Positions 32,753 to 45,500 of a stretch of DNA of 64,000 nt are shown in pieces. Location of the stretch: positions 20,048,423 through 20,112,422 of the forward strand of contig CM070515.1 in NCBI GenBank assembly GCA_036346375.1. Direction: 5' to 3'. The first letter of the stretch is position 1. The number at the start of each line of letters is the position of its first letter. Made by a program: the position numbers and the translations under genes. This DNA is from Guadua angustifolia. Its lineage: Eukaryota > Streptophyta > Magnoliopsida > Poales > Poaceae. A model generated the notes under the pieces. It made no database searches. It saw only the letters and a list, made by a program, of their open reading frames with translations, and was not told the DNA's origin.

Positions 32753-34417
32753 TTATTTTGATGGCCTTGAATCAGCTCAGACATCCTTTCTTTAGCTAAT
32801 CGTCGTTGCCTATCATCTTGATGTGGATATTGCTCCATCAGACATGTGTATGGTGACGGCAAAAGTGACCCCTCTCCTTGCAAAATTGCCAAAATGGGCA
32901 TCGTTAGTGAGCTATTTCTAGGTTATTACGACAATACAAATTATCTGACTGACGTGCTGGATATCGCGACCTGTTATTTCTCCTTTCATATTTTTTTAAT
33001 AATTGAGAGAAAGTTGGCTTTTGTTTCTGCATCGGCCTTTGTGATGGCAATGACTTTTCAGCATGATACCACTTGCCGATTTGCAAGTCTCTCTTTGGCT
33101 TGATTGTCCTCAAATTTCTTCCTTCACAGTCAGTTTCTATGGAGCCGACTATAATTTTCAATGTTTCATTGCCATCAGAGCCTGCCTGCAAATCAATTTG
33201 ACGTGTTATTTTTGTAGCCGACGACAAATGTGCTTGATCTTCGAGCATTGCCTCTTGCATTGGCCCAAATTTCTTATCAGAGCAATGAACCATATTGATT
33301 GGAAATGGATTAGCATCCAACTACATCGTCGACTCTTCTACAAATTTCAGTCGTTTTTCTATAGCCAATTGTATCTGCTGGCGAAAAATATTGCAATCGT
33401 TAGTATTATGAGAAAAAGAGTGATGACATTTGCAATACCTCCATTTTTTATCTCGTCAGCCGACGATAGAACATGTCCCTCAAGGAATCATGCTATCTTT
33501 TCATGCAATAATAAATTAAAAATACAATCATACTTGGAGACATCAAAAGCATATTTCACTTCTAACCGATTTTTGGTTAGCTTAAGCTATGAACAGAATA
33601 AAGACTTTTTGTTGCCTTTAACCCATTCAACTATTTTTACTTCAACCTCATCATCATCAGATGTGTCATCTGATTCATATTCAACAAGTTTGACTTTAGC
33701 CTTTTCTTTGTCTTTATTTTTGAATTTATCCTCAAAGGCTTTATCGGTAAAACGGCCTTCTTGAGTCGATACATGATGTAGAAGATGAATTAAATCGGAG
33801 AATTTTTGCCCACTGAATTTCTCCTTTAATTGGGGAAATAACCGATAGAAGGCTAAATAGGCTAACTGATTATTGGGTAGAGTAACACTAAAGTATCGAT
33901 TTCTTACTTCTCTAAACCTTTTAATGTAATCCGTTATCGATTCACCAAACTTCTATCAAGTAGAACTTAAATATGACATTGATCTAAGCTCTAAACTTTC
34001 GTAGAAAAAGTACTCACGGGCCAAGAGTTGATTGAATTTGGGGTAAGGTTTTAAACCATGTAAAAGCCTGGTGCACAAATTGATTAATCATATAAAATAA
34101 TTCAACTCATGCAAGTACGTATTGATAGACTGGCTTGTTGTCTGATACAACAACGACTTCAGTGTTGTTGAAGAAATTGACCGTTAGCAACACGATCTTT
34201 TAGGTGACACCATGTCGATTTTTTATAACAATTTAACATCATCTCTTTGAGTATGGCCTTCTGATCCTCGATGTGTTTGTGCCGTTCTAGTGTCAGATCG
34301 TCCACTGTTGGGACAATTATCGCATTGGACAGGATGTCGGATGGTCGAATTGACTTACCTGATGAAGACACCTTGTCTCACTAGACATGTGCCAAAAGTG
34401 TTTTGGCATCGAAAATA
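32753..34417 (-). pseudogene. Gypsy gag, 5' part
   Basis: Degenerate minus-strand gag. The best block is YCKCHHSFSHNTNDC followed by NIFRQQIQLAIEKRL (about 33435-33345), a zinc-finger-like motif seen in gag of RIRE2-type plant gypsy elements. LDANPFPINMVH follows at about 33320. Stops and frameshifts prevent any product. The gag continues beyond the copia insertion at 25788. Confidence 0.65.
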
Positions 34418-36054
34418 TGATGAAAGATTGATTGGCTCGAACACATGTTGTCGATGTTTCGTATAACCGGCAAGTAAATTTGTAAGTTTAGGGGTCGCAC
34501 GCCCCCTCTCCTTGAATGGTTAGACTAATGGAGTCCCGGATGTATACTGGTTCGGGCCGAATGTCCCTACGTCCAGTTCGTGGTGGTGGATCTCATTACT
34601 CAGAGTATGGTGGATTACATGCGAGGGCCAAGGACAGGCCCTTGGCACGCGTCTGAGTGAGGGAGCCCGGGAGCTATGAATGCTCGCTCGGGTCGGAAAG
34701 CCCGAATCGGGTCGGGAGAGCAAATGAGATAGAATGCGAAAAATGAGAGAGTTCGTCCCCTTTCCAAGAGGACCCTGCCTCCCTTTATATAGACGGAGGC
34801 GGGTTACACGGAATTTGGAGAAAAGAGGTAGGCGGTCGACAGATTCTGTTCATCCCATCTTGGGTCGGTGAACCACGGTGATAGTGTTCCGTTGGAAAGA
34901 TCTTTTGCCCTCTGCTGCTTTGTCGATCTTGGCGTTACTGCCAGTATTCGGTGTTGCCTTCGGACGGAGCGCGTCCTTCCACTATGCCTGACGAGGTGAA
35001 GGGACGGGCGCTCGACCTAGCGGCCCCTGCGCCATCTTGGGAAGGAGCCACCTGCCCAGCATGGACGTCGTGTCCATGGGACAGGTGACCGGCTTGGAGT
35101 CGATCGTCAGCGGCGGAGATTTACCGAGGTCATGTCCGGAGGCTGGTCGAACTCGCGGGAACGCCTCGACCGATTACTGGTGGGCGCTTTGCCCAACATC
35201 TGGTCGAACTGTTGGGGCCTTCGATCGGTAGCTTTGGTCGGGCGCCTGGCGGGCCTGATTGAGGCCGAGTGATCCTTCGTGTCCCCTTGGGCCTAGAGAT
35301 GGGCCCAAGATGGTTCATCTGGCGGGCGAGCCGATATTTAGGATAATCCCATCTGCGAGGGACGGAGGCTTTGGTAATATCCTTCCAGCTCTGCATCGCC
35401 AGTAAGTCCGGCTCCGAGTCGGATGGTGAGAAAAAACACGATCTTGAAATAGATGTATACTTTGTTGTGGGGTACCCCTGGTATGAGTATTCGTCACATG
35501 TGAACGTCGGGTTCAAGTTTGGTTCATAGCGTGCCAGCCGATTTGATCCTACAATCAGCAAAATAAATCAAATAATGCTCAAAGCTAATGTAATGTAACA
35601 ATCGGCAAGAGATCTAAACAGCTACTTGAGTGATTAAATCAGAAGTGACAATAAATCTAAACAGATTGTTACAGTTGAATAGACGATTTGGTAAAGGTAG
35701 ATTTTCTCAAAAAGACAATGCACAATAAGATCGAAGAAAAGCAAACCTAGATAAAGTGGCCTAATCGAAGATGATCAATAATCGGTGATGCATAACTTTA
35801 TTGATCAAGAACGAATTACAAGGGAGATTCTAAGTTACAAAAGCTACTCTTAATTGATAGGAAAAGTAGATGCAAGTTGATTGTTTGATTGTTGTTCTCT
35901 CTTCTTGCCTTAGGTCCTTTTTATAGCATGTAGGCTGATTATATTCTTCTCTGGTCCGTTACAACTTACTAACCATATTGGCCTCAACTTTACGAAGATA
36001 AATTTCTTATTTGAACTGATCGGCTAGATATTCAATCTTAACTTAGCCTTACAA
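34418..36054 (-). repeat. 5' LTR of the gypsy element, interrupted and truncated
   Basis: It matches 16933-17549 in two parts, 34418-34447 and 35495-36054, separated by a solo LTR. The match stops at TTACAA (36054), about 40 bp short of the LTR end seen in the other copy, so the outer end is lost and no target duplication can be checked. Confidence 0.75.
34448..35494 (-). mobile_element. Solo LTR inserted in the gypsy 5' LTR
   Basis: About 1047 bp interrupt the alignment of the two gypsy LTRs and are bordered by direct repeats CACATG (34442-34447 and 35495-35500). On the minus strand the insert starts near TGACGAATACTCATACC, contains CTATATAAAGG (a TATA box, about 34798-34788) and ends CGAAACATCGACAA, as in grass gypsy LTRs. 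No internal domain or second LTR is present. Exact ends are uncertain by a few bases because the termini overlap the direct repeat. Confidence 0.65.
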
Positions 36055-36951
36055 CAAAGAGCAACTATACTGTAGGGGTGCTCAAGATGAAGGTGCACAT
36101 AAAGGCACGCAGGGTGTGGGATGCCATTGATCCTGGTGTCACCAACATGTTCTTGACAACTGATTTTGCATGAGTTGGCCTTGAAGTCATCGTCATCGGA
36201 GGGTGTGGTGGCTGCGAAGGTGGTGGCGGTGTGCAGGCCAATGACGATAGGTTGTCTGCAAGGGTGGGCACCACAATGCCAATGGTGACAACGCGATACG
36301 GTCTCATCGGCGAGCACGTGCATGCATGTGTGGAGGTCAAGCCAACCACGCATGATGGGTAGCCAAGCATGCATGATGCAACATTTACACATATGGGTGC
36401 AACGTGCATTGGGTCGGGCCAGAAGGAGGAACCAAACTGATTGTAAAAGAAGAGCATGTCATGCAAGAGGTACATGTGTCTGGAACAACTGAGCACATGC
36501 ATGTAGAGGTGTGTGTGAATTCTTGGAGTGTGTCTAAGTGCTTGCATGTGTAAAGCTCAGATTCGCGACTCCGTGCTATCAAAGTTGCATCACGGATTGG
36601 AAGAGTCGATGAAAAGATGTGGTGACAAAAGGTTAGAGGAGGCGTGTCTCCCCAACATGTACTATTGATGAGCGTCATCGATAACCAGGATGACAAGATG
36701 GCATTGGTGGCTATCTGCGTGTCCTATTGAGAAGGTGGCCAAAAATACGTGTTCTCGTATCAGTTGTGTCTGCGAGATACTGTGTATAATCATGTGAGTT
36801 CTTGTATGAGTTATGTCCACAAGATAAATATGCGTGAGTTTGTTTAAGATATCATGCGCATTAGAAGGGATCATGATGCATAAGAAGATTAAGAGGAAGC
36901 CGCTGCATGTAACAAGAGGTTGTGGTAAGCTATATGAGTCGACAAGTCTTG
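36055..36951. other. Stretch without a recognisable gene
   Basis: Longish open frames on the minus strand (for example 36065-36547) show no family motif. The sequence leads into a copia-type polypurine tract at about 36952, so it is probably the 3' interior of a truncated copia element. Confidence 0.4.
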
Positions 36952-37281
36952 TAGGGGGGAGATTGTTGGAAAGTAAGACTTGCCAAGATTGTTGGCTTGC
37001 CATGTCGTGCAAGGCATGTAAATATCACAATGCAATCGGCAATTAGATTAAATCAGCTAGCTTATTTTTTTATTTAGTCTTTTCATATTTAGTTGTTGGT
37101 TTGGTTAACAAGTTGATTAGGTGTTTGTTCATTATAAAAGGGCATCTACCCGTGAGTTTGAGTATAACAGAAAGAGAAAGAAAGAAAACACGTCAAGTTG
37201 TGACGACGACAAATTTTTTTTTCTATGTGCTATTTTGTTATTCCTCCTAGGTGTATTCGTGATCCAAGGCTAAACCCAATA
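36952..37281 (+). mobile_element. Truncated copia element: polypurine tract and 3' LTR
   Basis: TAGGGGGGAGAT (36952-36963) is followed by TGTTGGAAAGTAAGACTTGCC, a typical start of a plant copia LTR. The LTR appears to run about 318 bp to CCCAATA near 37281, a decayed form of CCAACA. It contains TATAAAAGGGC near 37134. No 5' partner is in the window. Confidence 0.55.
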
Positions 37282-38202
37282 ACGTCTCCGTCATACTCTA
37301 CAAGACGGTGCTTGGCATGGCTGCACCAGAGCTTCGTGGTGAGCCTAGTGTTCCAAGGGTGTGATTCATGGCCATCGAATTAGGGTGGGCGACTGAGTTA
37401 GCCATCCATAGGGTTGGGAAGACTATTTGTATAGAATTTCAGGGAGAAATATGGAGTGTTAGATCTCCATAAGCCGCTTAAAAAAATCGACTTACTTGTC
37501 CGTAACTGTCAAATGTGAACCAGACAGATCCATAACCGTGCCGCTAATTTTAAATAGTACAGTTGAATTTTGACACTACTTGATTACTTGTCAATTGCCA
37601 TTACATATGGACTTGGCCACTGATTTATGATATTTTTTTTATAAAATACTGCTTGCTGATATTGAAAGGGATGGATGGACCTTCAAGTTTTAAAGGTGCT
37701 AGACTAGAATAGGAACACAAGTCCATGTCATGCCTCAGAACAGTGAAGGCAATCATAAGGTCAGCACTTGCGTTTCCTGGAGCATGACACTGATTAAGAT
37801 GAGAATATTAGGTCCCAGTGGAATAATTATGCTAGTTTTATTGATTAATCTATCCAAAGTGATTTGCCTAGCCCTTGATTGCGACGGGCAATGGGCATAT
37901 TGGTGTTCAGGGTTCATCAATCTTTCCAATCACATGATATGGTATATTGGTATTAGTAATTTGGTATAATACACAGTTCGGCGCGAATGTTACAGCCTTA
38001 CAGGCTTACAGCTTACAAGAAAGCAAGACAAGGCACAAGCAGAAATTGGTTAAATTCAGTTCTGCCATTCCACTTTGGTTGGAGTTAATAATTCATCTTC
38101 CCACATAGTTTTCGTTTTCCTTTTAAAGTTCTTTGAAATTTATGGACGTTTTTTAAAATAATTTTCTCTTTTTAATTTGTTCACAAATATTCAGGATGTA
38201 GG
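37282..38202. other. Stretch without a recognisable gene
   Basis: Intergenic AT-rich sequence. Nothing beyond short non-conserved ORFs is seen. Confidence 0.4.
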
Positions 38203-38618
38203 TATATATATATGAAAATGATTACATACTCCTGGGTGTATGTACTCCCACCTTCAGTATACCATTTAAATGATGTTGTTATACATCTTTATCCTTTTGA
38301 GTATACTCTAATACTAATTATAAGATACTCTAAAGCGAGTTCTATAAAAAATTTCATTAAAGTCCACCCTTTATAGCAATATTTGTTTATATGTTCCTTT
38401 TACATATGAAAAAGGGCATGTAGTAAAAAAATAAAGGGTTCTGATGAATTTTTTTAACCATGTTACATTGGAGTATCTTAGAATTATTATTAAAATATAC
38501 CGAAAGTGATAAAGAAGTATAAAGTGTTCATTTAAGTGGTATATTAGATGTGGGAGTATGTACTCAGCTCCTAGGAGTACGGAAAAGGCTTATATATATA
38601 TATATATATATATATTGC
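38203..38618. mobile_element. Palindromic MITE next to a (TA)n microsatellite
   Basis: About 390 bp are almost wholly self-complementary: the left arm (ACATACTCCTGGG, GTATGTACTCCCACC, GTATACCATTTAAATGA) mirrors the right arm (TCATTTAAGTGGTATA, GTGGGAGTATGTACTC, CTAGGAGTAC), and the inner parts (AGATACTCTAA / TTGGAGTATCTTA) pair too. TA dinucleotide runs lie at both ends, the right one about 28 bp long (38590-38615). A transcript would fold into a long hairpin. Confidence 0.7.
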
Positions 38619-39518
38619 AGTGAGTTGATCGTAAATTGTTTTCGGACAGGAGTGTCAGTGTGCGAATGTTGCATTTAGGAAAGTAAAGCATCCATTTTTG
38701 CTGCAAATTGTCGTCATTTCGTAGTTACTACTGTTTGCCAATGTTGAAATGTGTACTAAGAAATCTTTACACCAAATATTTTAGTCGCATATTGTTGAAG
38801 CTTCTGTTCTTGACGCATAACAATGACTTATGATGAGAATAGTTACTACTATCATTGATTGAGACTGGAACTTCGATATCTAGGTTAACACATAATCCGT
38901 TATTTTTAAGCCATTAGTTTTTGCAATATGATGATGGTGCAGCTGGCGTTTCACCAGTGTTTTAGTCTGTAAGATTATGACAGCTTATGAGCATAAAGCA
39001 GAGCATGCAACAAATTGGAATATGGAACACTCTGCAACAGCTCTTCAAAAGGAAAAGAAAAGAATCTGCAACATCAGCTGATGGTATGAACGCCTTCTCT
39101 TTCCAAACAGCAACTTCTGGCTGATACACAGTACAGTTCTCGCGGTTTTCTGAACTGCCTAACCAAACTTATGACACGCAGTGATGCCAGTGAAGAAAAA
39201 CCTGTGGATTACCATACAAGCAAAGCAACTGTTAAACAGCAAAACAAACCCTAAAAGCTCACACAATCATACATGCAAGCGGTGTTTGCCTGCCACGGTC
39301 ACTGTTGCGCAGGCAGGGAGCGATTCCTGATGATATGATGTTAGTGGTCGATGTACATGGATTGCTTCCACCGGGGGAGGACGACGGAAGAAGCACTTGG
39401 CAACTGAAGATCTCCAGTGGTCCAATTGCACCAAAATGTAAGCGAAGGTCTCCACTTTCCAATAGCAACTAACTGAACTGGTAAAGAAGCCGCTGTAATA
39501 TAATTGACAGGTCTTCTC
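38619..39518. other. Intergenic region and 3' UTR of the BRX gene
   Basis: The part next to 39518 should contain the BRX 3' UTR on the minus strand. No other coding signal is seen. Confidence 0.4.
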
Positions 39519-42500
39519 TCAGAGATACTGATCATGTATCCTCGCCCGGTTCTCTTCCCACCATAACCTGGCATGCATCTCGCTGAATCTTTCTCGGCTG
39601 CGCACAGAACAGCCATAGAAGAGTAAATATTTTTAACAACACCAAATCAGCAGTTGTTCTTGCATTATTGCTACTACGGTTTAAAAAAACATTTTACTAT
39701 TGTGACATGCAACAAAATTTTCATTTTTGATTAGGTGAAAGTTGGTCCAGTCAAACTTGACACCGTGCAATTGGTAAATAAGATAGACTAGGATTCCCCT
39801 TTCCACGGAATTTTCATTAAAGTGCCAGGGATCCAGGCAATCAGGCTTGGCTTAATACTGGCATACTAAAGTTAACTCTCTCATTTTTGTTGAAAGTTCT
39901 GTTGAAGCACCACTTTAGTTGGATACTTGAGCAGTAATATCTTTGAAAGTCTGAGCCTTCAACGACCAAAATACAACTGCACTAAGCAAATCCTATCCAC
40001 AAAACATAATAAAATATAAGTAGCAAACCTGAACCGGACGCGTCGGAGCTCTCTGATGCCACCAGGCAAAGCCCGGATAGTAATGTACACACCAGGCTCA
40101 TCCTCCTCTACCCATTCCCTTTCTTGGTCACTTGCATTGCTTACAGAGACTGAAAGTTCACCAGATTGATCCACCTCTTCGGGAGATGAACTTGTCCTCA
40201 TGGATGCATCCAAGGATGAAGTTTCTGTCTTTGTTCCACTAATGCTTGATAGCTTAGGTGTTGATGCCAGCCCAACTGAATCATAGCACTGATGTCCATG
40301 GTGGCGGTGATGCTGGTGGTGGTGATGACCATTACCAATGTGATTAGACTCATGCTCAAGAGAATCTGATAATGGATATCCCATCGTTCTACCACCCGTT
40401 AGTGGTCTGCGGAAAGTGCGTGGCAGACCCTCATTGTTAAGTGGTGGCGTTGCAGGGTTATCCTCCTTGGAGCTCTGAGGTACAAGCCATGAACAGCAGG
40501 TAAACAAGATAACAACGCATGTTTTAAATCACCAGAATATATATGTATAAAGGTTGATTTGAAAGATCTCTTACCTCATCCTCGGACTTTGGAGTAGTAG
40601 GGAGAGGAACAGCTTGCTGGTTAAACCTCTGAACATTGTACAGCTCCATGACTTTCTCGTAATTTTCAGCCCACCATCTTTGTGCTTGCCATTTGTTGAA
40701 CATATCACGGCTATCATGCATCAGTTCATGCACAAAAATTACAGCAGACACTATTAAGCACATTATCAAACAAGATACAAAACACGAAAAACTTGCGTTA
40801 TCATCAGAACATGTGTGCAAACATGCTAAGGTACATGATACAAACAAAAGTAAAACAGAAGCAGGTCAAGGGCCAAATGGGAACAAGAGAGCATGTAATA
40901 CACAGTCTGACCTTCTCTTATTCTGAAGACACTGGGCCAGATGTTGAAATCATACAATTTACTTTTTCTTCAGCAACACGGTTTGCTCAAGCAAAAGCAT
41001 GTCATTGTCTAATTGTTGATATTGGATTTTCTATGCATATATCCACAGCTTGGAAAGTTTCATGTTCATAGGAGTAATAGCCATAAGCATGGAGGAACTG
41101 AATTTATTAGCTCTCAAAGTAACAATAGGAGACATCCTACATGACACATGTCAAATGGTAGTTTCTCATTTTTCTCCAGGGGCAACATGTGAAAGTTTGG
41201 CAAATTAAAAGGAATTAGGACTGAAGTTTGTAGCAAAAGGTCAATCTCTTGCACATGGGATTCTTCTCTCAACTTTCTGCCACGCACTTAATACCTCCTG
41301 TGCATGAAAACTCCTGGTTGGCAAATAGCTCAAACAGTAACCTCTACCGATTATTCTGATTTGCAGAAATCAGCGATGCATGTTTGGTAAATATGTGTTT
41401 CACTTAGCTCATGATTTGTTAAGTTCCCCACCCCATGATGACAGAGTGGCTGTCCCTGCAATAGCCTGATTTAAATAAAGCAACAAGACTGCAAACTACT
41501 TGTGATAGTGGGGATTTTTTGTGGACATAATTATGGTAGTGAGAATAAAGGATGTGAATTAGCAAAAGATAAAGGACGTCTGTAGGAAACTCTAGTGTCT
41601 TTCAATTACAAAATAACTAAGTGACAAAGCTTTAAGATAACTACTCCTATACAATGTTCCCCTAGGCGCTAAGCGGGTGGCACACCAGTGCTTAGTGCCT
41701 AATCGCCGATTAGGCGGGCTAGGCAAGAGGGTGCAGCCTAGCGCCTAGGCCGGCTAACACTGCTCCTATACAAGTCAATAACCCCATACTATACCAGATT
41801 CAGTAATCTATTAAAGGAAAATCGATGGTGTGGTTTGAATTGCCACCGTGAGAAATTGTCTTGGCAGTGCTGCCCAGAGCATACCCAACATAAGCTTCAC
41901 AGTTAACTGTGTAGATGCAAAGATCTGGCAATCCACCGTTCTGAATATCTAAACCACATTCAGCAATAGGTACATAAGCTCTGTAAAGCATTAACTATGA
42001 AATGATGTTTATTGCATCTAACAACAATATCACAAGTCAAAATATGTGCAACCATGGAATTCCATGTCAAATTCTGAAGGGATTCTACAAGGCGCCTCCT
42101 GTCTAGATCTAGAATCGAGAAAATAAGCTACAAGTGTAGCAGAACCCATTTAGAAATCCAGCTTGTCTTCACCCAGTAACACAAAAATCCTTCATTTACA
42201 CTACCTTTCTGGTGACCCCTACTAGTGGCAGGCGATCAAAGTAGTAGGCCATGAGGAACTTCTCTCAGAATATTCCTAGTAATACTGCACTATCTACAGA
42301 TCTTAAAAACAGTTTTACAAATAAAATCTGCATATTAAGAATTTATCACAACCAAATTTTCACTAGCATCCCTTTTCTTTTTATGATGTACTCATATATA
42401 TCAAGTTTGTAAAAGTCCTTTTTCTTTTCATAATGTACTCGTATATATCAAGTTTATTAGAGTCCTTTTTATTTTTATAATGTACTCATATATATCAAGT

Positions 42501-45500
42501 TTACTGGCTTAACGCCCGTGCGTTGCAATGGAAAATTGAAAATCATATTACATGCTTCCTTGTCGCTGCCATTTCCAACCTGCTGAGCAAGTTAATAGTG
42601 AAGGACACAGTTACAATGACAATGTTGCCCTCAGCGTGGGATTTTTGTGTACGCCATTGCATGGTGAGAGCAAAAATGAATACAATTCACCAAGAGAGGA
42701 GGTGAATCTTCACGTAAAAATGCAAATGCAAAGACAAGTAATAATCCTTTCTTAATTGTATTTCCCTAGTTACCTTCCTTAATCAACCTCCTACCATAGT
42801 CAACTACCATTCCCGAATAAAATACTCAAATTCAGATTGAATAAATAAGAAAAGAAAAGGAGGTCCTTTGCTTTGGGCCAGACAACTGAAGAGGCCCAGC
42901 CGGCCAATTATTGTGCCATAAAGAGGTACAAGGAGTCCTAGGGCGTTCCTGTGCAGCCACAGCTGCCCTTGCACCTGGCTGCCACCATCTCCTATTCACG
43001 CTGCTGCCTTTCTCTAAAAAGAAAAGGCAGTGAGAGAGCTCCTCCCTTGCCGATTGCCGAGAGCTCCTCGTCTCCTCCCCAGTCCCAACCCCTTCTTCCT
43101 CCTCCTGGCAAGCACCTCCTCCCAACACCTTCTTCCTCCTCTCTCTCTCTCTCACCTTCCCTCACTTCTTTGTTTCTCCTCTCTCAATCTAAAAATCCAG
43201 ATCTAGAATTTTAGATTGAGCAAGGGAGGGATGAGGTCCAAGTGGAGGCAGACCACCAGGGCTTGAGGGAGGAGGCCAATCTGCTCCAGAAGGGCAGAGG
43301 TAAAGCCTGCATAAGAGGCCAAGGCCATCTCTGTCCTTCCCTATCACCCGCTCCAACGGCACGCCAGTGGTGCAGATGGCAATGACTGGCGAGGGGGTTA
43401 CGTCGCACCAAGGAGCCCCGTCGTGATTGCCGCCAACTGTTAGCTTCAGTTAGCGACGGCCAAATCCGACGGGGTGGAGAGCGGCGGCTGGGGAGAGGAA
43501 TAATGGGGAGATAGAGTGGGGCAGAGAGTATGGGTGAAAATAGATTGAATACGGACGGATAATGGTTTTACCATATTTGTTTTCATATTTTTCTCAGATA
43601 AGGATATGAATACGGTTAACTCATATACGAATACAAATAACGTCGAATATAGATATAGAGCGAATATGAATCGAAACAAATACGACACGGATATTTATCG
43701 AAACATGAAAACCCTTTAAATTGTACACATAAAATGAAAAAAATGTAACTAGCTTATTTGCTCAAATACATTCATGAAGAATATTTAATGACCCAAGATT
43801 GTATTCTTTGTTTAATTATGTTTAAAATAATAAACTATGTATTTATGAGTTTTTATACATTTTAGCTACTTATTTAAAATATTTTCCTATTAAGGACAAC
43901 AGTGTTTACATTTTTGAGAAAATTTAAAAGCATATAAAATCTTGAAAGTAATTTTTTAAAATGATAGATTGTGTCAGGAACTTCCCCAAAAAATTCATAA
44001 TTTTTGGAGTTGGTTTGCCAATTTTAATAATTGAAATTTGATTTGTGGATTAATTAAATTAGAAAACGATTTTGAAATTCAAAAACCTTTTTGGGCCAAA
44101 AGAGTAGCCTTGGTCTAGCACGCGTGCATATCCAAATAATCCGACCCATAAATATCTGGATTATCCGGATCTATATCTGACAGATAGTGAGCTACCAAAT
44201 CTGTATCCATATCCGACCGAAAAAATCCGTATTCATTTCTGATCCAATACTATTCAACAAATATCCGATCTGACAGAATCCGTATCAAAATTGTTCGGAT
44301 CAATCAAAAACTATCCGATATGTTTTCATCCCTAGCAGAGAGAACGCAGGGCCAGGAGAGGGAGCATGATGAGGCATTTTGATGGTAGGAGGGAGATGTG
44401 GGGAGAAGCTGGAAGTGGAGAAGCAGTTGCCACTTCAATCTCAGCCGTTTGTGCTAAATCTGATGGATTGTGTGTTCTGAAGGCAGACACATAACCACCA
44501 CCAAGTCGTATTAGTAGTAGAGGTAAGAGTTGTTTATAAGATCTACATAGAAAGGCAGCACTACTCCAATAAAATAGAAAAGAAGTGCAACCAATCGAAA
44601 GATCCAGGTTGGATGGCTCCCCGGATAAGCAGGGGGTTGGAGGGACCCAACTAGATTAATAAGATACCAAAGCAACGTTACCCTTTCACTATTATAAAGG
44701 ACAAAGAAGAAAGAACAACACCACTTGCAGTTTTCTGTTCTTTAATTCCTTTGCATTAAGACTACTCAATAGAGGAGACGAGGTGGGATAGTGGGCCTCT
44801 CCTGTCTTCACCCTATGATCTATCCTACAGCAGGGACACCAAAACTAGTAGTACTAGAATTTATGAGATGGATTCAACAAAACGCTAATATGCAAGCTGG
44901 GCTTCAGAGCTACTCCGTCCTATTTAGCTGAGCTTCCATGGTGAGTGGTACATTTGATTACTTTTCTAAGGCATAGTTTAAAAGTACGAATCTAAACTCT
45001 ACAGCATACAGGCAGACAGATTCAGATTTCGTCCTGTTGCAGCATGTGAGTGATTTGGCATAGTTTAAAAGTACGAATCTAAACCCTTTGCCCCATGCAG
45101 TTCAAACAGCACAGTGTGCCGTTTCTAGCATGGAAATTTGGCAAGAAATCAATACACGACGCTTTGAGAAATGAGAGATTGACAGACACACACAACAACA
45201 ACTAAAAAGTGCTTTCATCCCGACCGCTTAACTGCATATTGGACGGACACACTTAGAATAGCTGTTTAAACACCTGCATGCCAAAGCATCCAAATGCCTC
45301 TTCGTGACAGAGCTGACCACAGAGGTAGATTTTTTTTCCTATGGCAACAAAGAAAAGATTACATATAAATAATTATATTTGAAGAGAGATCTCTTGGAAT
45401 TGCTGAAGGCCTGTGGCTCGTGCACAGAAATTACAGATGTTGAGATTCGCACACAGTGCCCCTAAATTTAGAAATCTATTGTGCACTTCTCAAAAAGTTC

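Larger units (their letters stand above)
16933..36054 (-). mobile_element. Old Ty3/gypsy retrotransposon with antisense PMD gene and nested insertions
   Basis: Read on the minus strand: 5' LTR (34418-36054, interrupted and truncated), gag (about 34400-32753, continuing 25788-25060), protease-like region (about 24750), RT (about 23670-23310), RNase H (about 23100-22700), integrase (about 21560-21240), then a plus-strand accessory gene (17882-20760) and the 3' LTR (16933-17549). Nested inside are a hAT MITE (25061-25542), a copia element (25794-32747) and a solo LTR (34448-35494). All frames are broken. The YCKCHHSFSHNTNDC motif in gag and an antisense ORF before the 3' LTR suggest a Tat-type lineage (RIRE2-like), but that is inference. 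Confidence 0.8.

Noticed and set aside
36024..37012. 103-160-codon minus-strand frames
   Set aside because: No recognisable domain; the His/Cys/Thr-rich translation is consistent with the reverse strand of decayed copia sequence.
38590..38616. (TA)n run as a possible functional site
   Set aside because: A simple microsatellite at the edge of a palindromic MITE; no reason to assign another role.
42505..42530. CGCCCGTGCGTTGCAATGG phrase, common near some plant transposons
   Set aside because: No partner end, TIR or target duplication could be found, so no element is called.
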